Positions 1-7,115 of a stretch of 64,000 nucleotides of DNA are shown piece after piece (the stretch's first letter is position 1; the number at the start of each line of letters is the position of its first letter). Below the pieces are notes generated by a model. The model did not search any database. It saw only the letters and a program-made list of their open reading frames with translations, and was not told the origin of the DNA. This DNA comes from CAZOGW01 sp964579415 (GTDB lineage Bacteria; Actinomycetota; Acidimicrobiia; Spongiisociales; UBA5794), in NCBI GenBank assembly GCA_964579415.1, contig CAZOGW010000003.1, positions 1-64,000 on the forward strand, read 5' to 3'. The translations under genes and the position numbers were made by a program.

Positions 1-373
1 CCAGGGCGAGGACGTCGTCGCGGGTGATGTCCTGAACCGCGTGGTCGCCGAACGCTTGCTTGGCGTAGTGCAGGGACTGCTTGTAGCCGTTGAGCGTGAC
101 TTCACGCACGCGGTTGCCCGCCAGGCGCAGGTAGGACTCGGCCATCTGGTTGAAGGTGGTCGGGGCTGGCCCGATGTGGGTGCCGCGCCGGGTGTCGGTG
201 CGGACCTCGGCGATCCAGTCGCGGGCTTCGCGAAGGGTTGCGAACCGGCGTTTCTGCTGCTTGCGGTTGTAGGAGGTGCCGATGTCGACGACTGCCCGGT
301 ATCGCGGTGTGCCGTCCCTGCGGAGCTCCAGGGTTATCGGCTCCCACGGGCGTGGTTCAGCGGGTCCGGCCAT
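1..373 (-). CDS. Tyrosine recombinase (integrase), N-terminal part, cut by window edge
   Basis: Site-specific recombinase of an integrative element. Reading leftwards from ATG at 373, 124 residues are visible before the sequence ends. Residues about 15-65 look like an AP2/Arm-type DNA-binding domain (RYRAVVDIGTSYNRKQQKRR, then ATLREARDW). Residues about 75-124 look like the SAM-like core-binding domain (TFNQMAESYLRLAGNR, then VTLNGYKQSL). The catalytic domain would lie outside the window. The start overlaps the end of the Xre-type ORF by 17 bp, a layout common in actinobacterial integrative elements. The frame is open to base 1. Family assignment is from motif pattern only. Confidence 0.8.
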   Translation of the reverse strand, partial: MAGPAEPRPWEPITLELRRDGTPRYRAVVDIGTSYNRKQQKRRFATLREARDWIAEVRTDTRRGTHIGPAPTTFNQMAESYLRLAGNRVREVTLNGYKQSLHYAKQAFGDHAVQDITRDDVLAL

Positions 374-833
374 GCCGGCCTGCTTGTGGGTTGTGCGGCT
401 GGGTGAGCGGGTCGTCGGTGAATGCGGCGAGCGGGTCGGCTCCGGCCTGGCTGGGGCCGGCCAGCGGGTCCGGCGTGATCGGTACCGTCGTCGCGGCGGG
501 TCCGTGGCCGAGGAGGTCCTCGACGCGGTCCACGGAGCGCATCAGCCGGTCGACCGAGCCTCGGTGCTGGCGAAGCAGCTCGAGGATGAGTCCTTCCAGG
601 CGGGAGCCGTCGGCCTCGACCTGGGCTGCGGTCTGCCGAACCTCGTCGAGGGTGACCGCGACGTCGGTGCGGGCGGTCCGCGGTGACGCGTCGTAGAGCA
701 GCGCGGGGTCGACCTCGAAGATGTCGGCCAGGTCGAGCAGCTCGGTCAGCGAGGGGACCCGCTCGCCGGACTCGCTCTTGGACACGGTCGGCCCGTCTGA
801 CCAAACACGCAATCCGTTGAGACTTGCGACCAC
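357..833 (-). pseudogene. Xre-family regulator fragment lacking helices 1-2 of its HTH
   Basis: An open frame of 158 codons from GTG at 833. Residues about 16-48 (VSKSESGERVPSL, then LLDLADIFEVDPALLYD) are the second half of an Xre/Cro-type helix-turn-helix. The first helices are missing: the first 15 residues do not resemble an HTH and are encoded right after the vsr stop codon (860). The rest is a helical, then Pro/Ala-rich tail. It overlaps the integrase start. I infer an element-encoded regulator whose 5' end was lost when the restriction-modification block joined here. It may still be translated from the GTG, but a DNA-binding function is unlikely without the full HTH. Confidence 0.6.
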
Positions 834-859
834 CGCGGACCGGGCTGCGGTGGACGATT

Positions 860-1318
860 TCAGGCAGGCCTGCGGCGATACGATCCCAGCACCTGAACGC
901 GCGACCCATCGAGCGCCGTGACGATCCGGTCCACGACCTGGACCGCGTCCTCATGCTCCCAAGCCCGCACAACCGTCCACCCAGCTTCAGCCAACAGCCG
1001 ATCGGTTTCGGCGTCTCGTTCCCTGTTTCGCTCCACCTTCTCAGCCCAGTACTGGGCGTTCGCCTTTGCGAAGGTGTGATGGTCGGGACACCCATGCCAG
1101 AAGCATCCGTCGACGAAGACCGCCACCCGACTACGGGTGAACACGAGGTCTGCCCGGCGGTTGAGACCTTGGAGGGGCCGGGAGTCGACGCGGTAGCGCA
1201 GCCCCGCGGAGTGCACCAAACGGCGGATCGCCATCTCTGGCCCGGTGTCCCTCCCGCGGTTCGCCTGCATCACGCGCCGGACTGCGGGCGATGAGGCCCA
1301 CGAGTCAGCAGACGACAT
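860..1318 (-). CDS. vsr: Very short patch repair endonuclease Vsr
   Basis: Vsr nicks next to T in T:G mismatches that arise by deamination of 5-methylcytosine, so m5C methylation does not become mutagenic. About 152 residues, usual for the family. Seen: RVMQANRGRDTGPE near the N terminus, the catalytic-region segment RADLVFTRSRVAVFVDGCFW with following HGCPDH (metal and zinc ligands), and YWAEKVERNRERD. It is the last gene of the two-methyltransferase restriction operon, which explains its role. ATG at 1318 is taken as start because the conserved part begins right after it; a TTG at 1351 would add 11 residues and overlap the mcrC-like gene. Confidence 0.92.
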   Translation of the reverse strand: MSSADSWASSPAVRRVMQANRGRDTGPEMAIRRLVHSAGLRYRVDSRPLQGLNRRADLVFTRSRVAVFVDGCFWHGCPDHHTFAKANAQYWAEKVERNRERDAETDRLLAEAGWTVVRAWEHEDAVQVVDRIVTALDGSRVQVLGSYRRRPA

Positions 1319-1334
1319 GGCCGTAGCGTGCCAC

Positions 1335-2561
1335 TCAACGAGGGGAGCCAATTGGGAGGGTGCTCATGATTTGTCCGACTGCATCATCGAGGTCGCGCAC
1401 GTCGACGGTGAACACGTCCACATGGACGCCGGTCGCGGACTGGCCGAATCGACTGTGCAGGAACGCGTCCGAGGGGTACACCAAGAAGGCCACATTCGAG
1501 CCAAGAGACGTGGCATGGGCAAGCAACTGGTAGAGATCGCCAGCCTCGGGCTTGCCGCCCAGGTTCTTGTACTTCACGTCGCCGACAATCCTCGCCTGGT
1601 CGGCGTGCCGGGTGAGCACTAGATCAGGTGTCACGTCGAGGTGGGGCACCACTGGGAAGACGTACGCCTCCTCGCCACCCTTCTCAACCAGCCAGTTGGC
1701 ACCCAGCCCTTGGCCAAATGCATCACGGACTCCTGCCTCGAACGCCTCCTCAAGGTTGATGAACCAAGTAATCGGGAGATGGCCGGCGGCATCCCCCACC
1801 GGGGACATCCCAGCACCCGACAGGAGAACGGCGGCCACGTGGAGCAGGTCGCCGGTCTCGCCACCGAGTTCCTCAGCCAGGTCCCCTGCCCTTCTTGCGT
1901 GCCAGCTCGGCGCCCCGAACAGGACCTCCGATGTGCTGTTGTCGTAGAAGAATGGCGCGAGCGCCCGGGTTGCCGCGACCGTAGGCGCTCCGATCAGTCC
2001 GGAGGTGTACAGGTCCTCAGTTACTCGGAGCGCAGCGGCGAGGCACTGATTGATAGGCGTCACGTGCGTTATGTGACGCCTATCGAAAACCGCGAGTTGG
2101 GGTCGTCCCTGGGCGCGGAGCATCAGAGTCTGGCGGATGAGGAGGCGACCGCCGACCACTGATCCCTGCTTCCGGATACGTTGGTATCTCCAGTCTCGCC
2201 CGGCGGTCACATACCGCAGAACCGCGGTCGTGAAGGCGGTGACGAGCCGTTCAACGAGTGCGTCCTCACGCGTGAACACGCCTGGCAGAGAGTAGGTCCT
2301 CACACCAGCGAGGCGGCGATTGAGCAGGGCACCTAGGGCTCCCGGGATCTTCTCGCGTACGCGCAGATTGAGATCGCCGCATCTCGCGAACCCGACGCTG
2401 TTCCCTGCGCTGAGAGAGGCCGAGCCGTCCCGCCGGGCAATGGGGTTGACGATCTTGCGATCGACCAGGGACCAGAACGTCTCATCGGAAGCCAATGTGC
2501 GCCATACAGAGGCACTGACGTGGGTTGATCCCCGCTCCGGCACGGAGACGTCGGTGGTCAA
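1335..2561 (-). CDS. McrC-like nuclease subunit of restriction system
   Basis: Predicted DNA-cleaving partner of the GTPase encoded just upstream. The 408-residue protein has a PD-(D/E)XK core near its C terminus: D313 in PDLVL, then D328 and K330 in VGDVKYK, as in the McrC/5-methylcytosine restriction component family. The N-terminal half should contact the GTPase. The ATG overlaps the stop codon of the McrB-like gene (ATGA, 2558-2561), implying translational coupling and a 1:1 or near complex. Because two cytosine methyltransferases share the operon, this is more likely the R subunit of a BsuMI/LlaJI-type system that cuts unmethylated sites than a type IV enzyme that cuts methylated DNA. 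That last point is inference. Confidence 0.82.
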   Translation of the reverse strand: MTTDVSVPERGSTHVSASVWRTLASDETFWSLVDRKIVNPIARRDGSASLSAGNSVGFARCGDLNLRVREKIPGALGALLNRRLAGVRTYSLPGVFTREDALVERLVTAFTTAVLRYVTAGRDWRYQRIRKQGSVVGGRLLIRQTLMLRAQGRPQLAVFDRRHITHVTPINQCLAAALRVTEDLYTSGLIGAPTVAATRALAPFFYDNSTSEVLFGAPSWHARRAGDLAEELGGETGDLLHVAAVLLSGAGMSPVGDAAGHLPITWFINLEEAFEAGVRDAFGQGLGANWLVEKGGEEAYVFPVVPHLDVTPDLVLTRHADQARIVGDVKYKNLGGKPEAGDLYQLLAHATSLGSNVAFLVYPSDAFLHSRFGQSATGVHVDVFTVDVRDLDDAVGQIMSTLPIGSPR

Positions 2562-3556
2562 TCTGACGTGCCTCCTCCCGCAATATCGCCGGACTCGTCG
2601 AGGCTTTCGCCCCGTCCGTTTGCGTCGACAGGCTCCGGGTCCGCTGACGGCTCCTCGTTGGGGTTTGGCGCCTCGGCGCCGCCGCCTGTCGCCTCCCGGT
2701 AGCCAGCGTCAGTCCACGGGTAGGCCAGTTCGATGGCGGTTGTTAGGGGATGCGGGGCCACCAGAGGGCGCCTCAGCATGTGCCTGATCCTCGCTTGCCA
2801 GAGATCGTGCAGGTCTGGGATCTCGCCTTTGACCTCCGCGAAGATCCCATGTCCGAAGGGCATCTGGTGTTCATACAAGCTCGGATGCTCCCTTCGGACT
2901 GTAGGGAACAATTCCGTCAGCCTGCCAAGCGCTTCCGTCGACAGGCGCCCTTTGAGCATTTCACGCATCTGCTCCTCGTCAGGCGGGAAATCGACGATGC
3001 GGAGTCGACGAAGCAACGCATTGTCAATCTCAAGCGCAGAACGATCCGTTGGATTGAATGTAACGATTACGCGCAGATTTTCTGCGATCCGCATCGGGCG
3101 GCGACTGTACGTCGGGGTGAAAGCGCGACTGCGGTCTTCGATGAAGGTCATTACCTCGCCGAGCACTGCAGATACGTCCGCCCGACTGAACTCATCGATT
3201 AGCACGACCCAAGTCTCGTCCGGGTTGGCAGCTGCGAGTTCGTTCCAGTCTAGGAACGCTCCATTTGCGGGCCCGATCGATCCGTCAGACTCGACCCGCA
3301 TCCCCTCTACAAACTCCTCATAGCTGCTCGAGGGATGGAACTGGACTTCGAGAACGCGTTCTGGAGCTTTCGCCAGGCGCTGGCTAGCGATGCGGCCTAC
3401 GTAGGATTTGCCGGTGCCGGGGACGCCCGCGAGTGCCACGATCGACGACATGCCGTATCGCTGGGCCGTCGCGACCACCTCGCTGATCTTGGCCTCTGTC
3501 TTCGGGCCGTAATCGTGAACTTGCGCCGCGGTTGGGTGCGGTGGCACTGCGGTCAT
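2558..3556 (-). CDS. McrB-like AAA+ GTPase of restriction system
   Basis: Motor subunit that would drive translocation or activation of the McrC-like nuclease. In 332 residues: Walker A GVPGTGKSY (44-52), Walker B VVLIDEFSRAD (117-127) and the McrB-type sensor TFNPTDRS (166-173) followed by ALLRRLRIVDF. The sequence starts almost directly with the AAA+ domain, so it has no N-terminal modified-base-binding domain as in E. coli McrB; DNA recognition must come from another subunit, perhaps the gene upstream. An acidic, low-complexity tail of about 50 residues (GGGAEAPNPNEEPSADPEP) closes the protein. Start and stop overlap both neighbours by 4 bp. Confidence 0.88.
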   Translation of the reverse strand: MTAVPPHPTAAQVHDYGPKTEAKISEVVATAQRYGMSSIVALAGVPGTGKSYVGRIASQRLAKAPERVLEVQFHPSSSYEEFVEGMRVESDGSIGPANGAFLDWNELAAANPDETWVVLIDEFSRADVSAVLGEVMTFIEDRSRAFTPTYSRRPMRIAENLRVIVTFNPTDRSALEIDNALLRRLRIVDFPPDEEQMREMLKGRLSTEALGRLTELFPTVRREHPSLYEHQMPFGHGIFAEVKGEIPDLHDLWQARIRHMLRRPLVAPHPLTTAIELAYPWTDAGYREATGGGAEAPNPNEEPSADPEPVDANGRGESLDESGDIAGGGTSD

Positions 3557-4380
3557 CGGAGGTCCTTCGGAAGGGCGGCCATGTTCGAGATGTACTCCAC
3601 GTACTCGGGCACGCTCGCGTGTTCGCGGACTGGATATACAGCGTTCGCCGCCGCGTGCACGATTCGACGGGTCTGCGCCCGCAGCCGGTAGAACTGCCCG
3701 CCGGACTCTCGCTTGTCCTGGATGAAGGTGAAGCCAAAGGAGCCGGCTGCCACGATGGGGATGATCCGATCATTCTTGCTCGGTCCCGTCTCCACCTCGG
3801 GCAGCAGCGCTCCACGAGTGGGATCCTCGCGGTGTCGGCGTATCCGTTCGATCGCTTCAACGAGCCCGTCGTCGTCGAGCGCGTATAGCAACGACCCGTT
3901 GATCTCTTCTGAGGAAATGATGTCGTCCAATGCGAGCATCGCGCGCCAGAGGTAAGCAAACGGCCGCGCGGTGACGCTCTCGTTGTAATGGGCGGCCTTG
4001 CGCATGGGATTCCGAAGACGGCACGCGGAGAGCGCGTACGCCGCGTGCCTTCCGAGCGCGAGGGCATTGGACGGCTTCATCTCAGGCAGCCAGCGCAAGG
4101 TAGCTCGGCCGAATTCCGTGACCCGAAACACTCGGGACAGATCCTCGTAGGCGAGACCCATGCTCTGGACAACCTCCCGGGCATCTCGGTACCGGCGCGG
4201 GTTAGGTGTTCCGGAGCCCCCTGTAATACTGCGTGCGCTCTCATATGGGAGGGCGTTGAGCACCTCGTCGTTCCTGAGACCATCCGCGCGGAGGACTGGC
4301 GCTAGCCAAGCGCTGGGATTGCTCAATATCCGGACCGACTGATGGAGACCCACGCTCCAAGTGGCCGCACTGACGGGCAT
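3553..4380 (-). CDS. Unknown third subunit of the restriction operon
   Basis: A 275-residue protein I do not recognise by motif. It is mixed alpha/beta with charged helices (AIERIRRHREDP, YVEYISNMAALPKDL) and no visible nuclease or NTPase motif. It sits between the second methyltransferase (18-bp gap) and the McrB-like gene (4-bp ATGA overlap), so it belongs to the same transcript and is probably a subunit. In the B. subtilis BsuMI system three restriction genes (ydiR, ydiS, ydjA) follow two methyltransferase genes; by position this would be the ydiR counterpart. A role in target recognition is a guess from the lack of a specificity domain in the McrB-like protein. Confidence 0.6.
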   Translation of the reverse strand: MPVSAATWSVGLHQSVRILSNPSAWLAPVLRADGLRNDEVLNALPYESARSITGGSGTPNPRRYRDAREVVQSMGLAYEDLSRVFRVTEFGRATLRWLPEMKPSNALALGRHAAYALSACRLRNPMRKAAHYNESVTARPFAYLWRAMLALDDIISSEEINGSLLYALDDDGLVEAIERIRRHREDPTRGALLPEVETGPSKNDRIIPIVAAGSFGFTFIQDKRESGGQFYRLRAQTRRIVHAAANAVYPVREHASVPEYVEYISNMAALPKDLR

Positions 4381-4398
4381 GCTGCTCAGTCTGCACGT

Positions 4399-5457
4399 TC
4401 AGTCTGCTCGTTCCGCGAGTGAAGCCTCCCCTAGGAGGTGGTCGGAGATCGCCGACCCCACAGCAGCGGAGAGGAGTGGCGGCACAGCGTTGCCGATGAG
4501 GGCTGCGACCTCTTCGCGGTTCCCGTGAAACGTGAAGTCGTCCGGGAACGACTGGAGTCTCGCCCCCTCGCGCAGGGTGATGTTTCGATCCAGGGTCGGA
4601 TGGGCGAATCGACCCCTTGTGAAGCTGTCGAAGCGCGCAGTGATCACGTTCGACGGCAGATCGGGGTCAAGTCGCCCGTAGACCGCACGATGTCCGATCT
4701 TCGCGGCGCCGTTGCGGTGGCAGTCGACTCGCAACTCGATGGGGAGATCCTCAAAGCCCCCACCGGGGCGAATGTGCCTCAGGCGCTCACGGTTCTTGTC
4801 CGACAGTTTGCTTTCGACGTGCAGTGGGTCCACCGCGCCTACCGTGCCGGGTGGAGCCGCTGGTGGAAGGTCCTTGAGCGCTTCGGCGACGGTTACAGGC
4901 CTATGTGGCAGGCCAGTGAGGCGGAAGTTGGGCTCATCGAGGCCGCGGCGCCAGCCGTAGATGAGAACCCTCGGGCGCCGCTGCGGAACTCCGAACTCGA
5001 CGGCATCTACACGGAAGACCCGATGCTCGTAGCCGGTCTCGATGACTTTGATGAACTCTGCCACCGAACTGCGGCCGCGGCGACCAAGCAGGCCAGGAAC
5101 GTTCTCCATGAGGAACGCTTTCGGGTGTATGCCCATGATGAGTCGGCCGAAATGCACAACAAGATCGTTGCGAGGATCCAGGTCCTTGCCGATCCGCTGG
5201 ATGGAGAAACCTTGACAGGGCGGGCCACCAGCCAGGAGGTCGACTACTCCCGGCCCTAGGTCGATGGCTTGGAGAATGTCGGCAGCATGAGTTCGTCCGA
5301 GGTCTGCGAGATAGGCGGGATGCCGAAAATTCTGCGAATACGTCGACACGGCCGCTTCCCAGTTGTCGAATCCGGCGAGCAGGTCGAATCCAGCGTCCTG
5401 GAGGCCGAGGCTCATACCACCCCCTCCACAGAACAGATCGACTGCTTTCAGGGTCAT
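4399..5457 (-). CDS. DNA (cytosine-5) methyltransferase, second copy
   Basis: Transfers a methyl group from SAM to C5 of cytosine within the restriction target. 352 residues with the ordered m5C motifs: I (VDLFCGGGGMSLG, 6-18), IV with the catalytic cysteine (GGPPCQGFS, Cys81), VI (FLMENVPG, 115-122), VIII (QRRPRVLIYG) and X (GNAVPPLLSAAVG). The variable region between VIII and X is the specificity region and differs from that of the neighbouring methyltransferase, so the two may modify the two strands of an asymmetric site, as in LlaJI. ATG at 5457 overlaps the stop of the upstream methyltransferase by 4 bp. Confidence 0.93.
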   Translation of the reverse strand: MTLKAVDLFCGGGGMSLGLQDAGFDLLAGFDNWEAAVSTYSQNFRHPAYLADLGRTHAADILQAIDLGPGVVDLLAGGPPCQGFSIQRIGKDLDPRNDLVVHFGRLIMGIHPKAFLMENVPGLLGRRGRSSVAEFIKVIETGYEHRVFRVDAVEFGVPQRRPRVLIYGWRRGLDEPNFRLTGLPHRPVTVAEALKDLPPAAPPGTVGAVDPLHVESKLSDKNRERLRHIRPGGGFEDLPIELRVDCHRNGAAKIGHRAVYGRLDPDLPSNVITARFDSFTRGRFAHPTLDRNITLREGARLQSFPDDFTFHGNREEVAALIGNAVPPLLSAAVGSAISDHLLGEASLAERAD

Positions 5458-6923
5458 GCTCGCTCACGCTCACGCGCACGCGCACGCTCGCGCTCGGCTG
5501 GGCGGCCTGGCGCGGCCAGATGACGCGTTCCGGCTTTTAGCGAGGGGATGAGACGTGAGAAGCTGGCGCCAACAGGGCGAGCTATCCCGGTTTTCGCACC
5601 TTTGCCTGAGGGATCCGCGCACGACGACGAGGCGCCCTCCTGATGAGCCAGATGCTCGAGCACGCTGACCGCCAGATGCGCCGCAAACAGAGGCGGAACC
5701 GCGTTTCCGATCTGTTGGAATGCCTGGTCGAGTGTGCCCTCGAAGATGTAGCTTCGCGGGAAACTCTGTAGGCAGGCTGCCTCCCTGATAGAGAGCCCCC
5801 GGTCCTGCTCAGGATGGATGTAGCGGCCACTCGCGGGATTTCGGCTGTACGCAGTGATCGTGATCGCGGGCTTGTCCCACGCGAGGCGGCCGTAAACGTC
5901 CTCATAGCCGGACTTGCCTTGGCGTTCGGCGAGGGCCTGAAGGCTCCTCGGGCCGGTCCCCGCCAGTCGGCTACCTCCATCCCGAGGTACTGCTCGGATG
6001 GTCTCGATGGTCGACACACGATGACCAGCCGTTCGGTGCATCGCGTCGGAAGGGTCGGTAGTTCCTGCCTCGATGGGGGGCAGGTCGGCGATCGCCTCCC
6101 GCACCGTGCGGAATTCCTCCCTGCTGCGGACAGGGAGCGGCCCGTAGAAGGGCGTCTTCGCGGCCGTCAACACGGCTCGGAAACGCTCTTGCGGTACGCC
6201 GTACTCTGCCATGTTGTGGGCGGTGAGGTGGGTGTCGAAGCCCGCATCCGTGAGGATCTCGCGGGCGAGTTCGACGACTGGCCAGTACCTGTCCGTGAGG
6301 ATCTCCGGGACGTTCTCGACGATCACGTAGTCAGGTCGAAGCCTGACCGCGATCCGTGCGAAGTCGATGAAGAGGTTGTTCCGGGGATCCCTGGACCCCG
6401 CGCTGTTGCGATGCGAGGAGAACCCCTGGCAGGGGGCGCAGCCGATCAGGACTAGGGGATTCAATGAGTTGCGGGCGCTCGCCGCAATCAACGCGCCGAG
6501 TCTTCCGGGGTCCAGGGCCAGTTCGTGAATGTCGGCGTTGGTTGGCGTCAGGCCAAGATTTCTCGCGTAGGTCCGGTTAGCCGGCTCGTCGATATCGATT
6601 GCAAGAATGTGACGAAACGTCGGCGCCCGCCCGCCAGAGATCTCCGTGACGTGCCGAAATCCGGCAGACATGCCCCCGCATCCGCTGAACATGTCGATCA
6701 CGTCGATCGACTCGGTCACGTCGATCGACTCGGTCACGTCGATCGACTCGGTCACGTCATCGACCCGGTCGTCAGCCCGGCCGTCCAGTCGGGTGCGGAG
6801 CTGTCTGCGCAGCCACTCGAAGGCGTTGCCAGAGCCGACGTCAGGTGCGAGCACGGGTGAAGCGCTGGACTCGGTAACCGACGCGAATGACATGCCTGCA
6901 ACTTTAGAGTCCACCGCTGACAT
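5454..6923 (-). CDS. DNA (cytosine-5) methyltransferase, first copy, with hexapeptide repeats
   Basis: First gene of the restriction operon, 489 residues. m5C motifs: I (DMFSGCGGMSAGF, 77-89), IV (GCAPCQGFS, catalytic Cys165), VI (VIVENVPEIL), X (IGNAVPPLFAAHLA). An N-terminal extension of about 75 residues precedes motif I and ends in three copies of VTESID (57-74) encoded by an 18-bp tandem repeat. The C terminus is an Arg/Glu-rich tail (ERERARARERERA) from an imperfect 6-bp repeat that also lies just in front of the next gene. Neither start (ATG 6923 or ATG 6893) has a clear ribosome site. The promoter should lie in 6924-7115. Confidence 0.92.
   Translation of the reverse strand: MSAVDSKVAGMSFASVTESSASPVLAPDVGSGNAFEWLRRQLRTRLDGRADDRVDDVTESIDVTESIDVTESIDVIDMFSGCGGMSAGFRHVTEISGGRAPTFRHILAIDIDEPANRTYARNLGLTPTNADIHELALDPGRLGALIAASARNSLNPLVLIGCAPCQGFSSHRNSAGSRDPRNNLFIDFARIAVRLRPDYVIVENVPEILTDRYWPVVELAREILTDAGFDTHLTAHNMAEYGVPQERFRAVLTAAKTPFYGPLPVRSREEFRTVREAIADLPPIEAGTTDPSDAMHRTAGHRVSTIETIRAVPRDGGSRLAGTGPRSLQALAERQGKSGYEDVYGRLAWDKPAITITAYSRNPASGRYIHPEQDRGLSIREAACLQSFPRSYIFEGTLDQAFQQIGNAVPPLFAAHLAVSVLEHLAHQEGASSSCADPSGKGAKTGIARPVGASFSRLIPSLKAGTRHLAAPGRPAERERARARERERA
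5461..5500 (-). repeat. Imperfect 6-bp repeat encoding an Arg/Glu/Ala tail
   Basis: Alternating ctcacg / cgcacg / ctcgcg units at the 3' end of the first methyltransferase gene, encoding ERERARARERERA. The repeat ends just upstream of the start codon of the second methyltransferase. Simple repeats of this type are prone to slippage. Confidence 0.7.
6698..6751 (-). repeat. 18-bp in-frame tandem repeat (3 copies) in methyltransferase gene
   Basis: Three exact 18-bp units, tcacgtcgatcgactcgg on the plus strand, at 6698, 6716 and 6734, with a partial fourth copy after 6752. On the minus strand they encode VTESID three times just before the SAM-binding motif I. Being a multiple of three, gain or loss of a unit keeps the frame and only changes linker length. 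Confidence 0.95.
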
Positions 6924-7115
6924 CGTGGGGCTGCCGCCCCGATCGCCTTCCTGGGCAGCTGCTGGGGGGAGGGCTCACTTCAGCGGGAGCGAGCCGCAAC
7001 AGGCCCGCGACAGGGACTGATTTCGAAGCTGGTGGGCCTGCAGTCGGCTCGCCGATCAGTTTGCCAAGGGGCGGCCCAGCCCCCGCGCCACAGAACGCCT
7101 CGCGGACACTAGTCC

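Noticed and set aside
860..3556. Calling the McrB/McrC-like pair a type IV (methylation-dependent) system.
   Set aside because: Two m5C methyltransferases and vsr share the operon, which would make the host self-targeting; a BsuMI/LlaJI-type R-M reading is more consistent.
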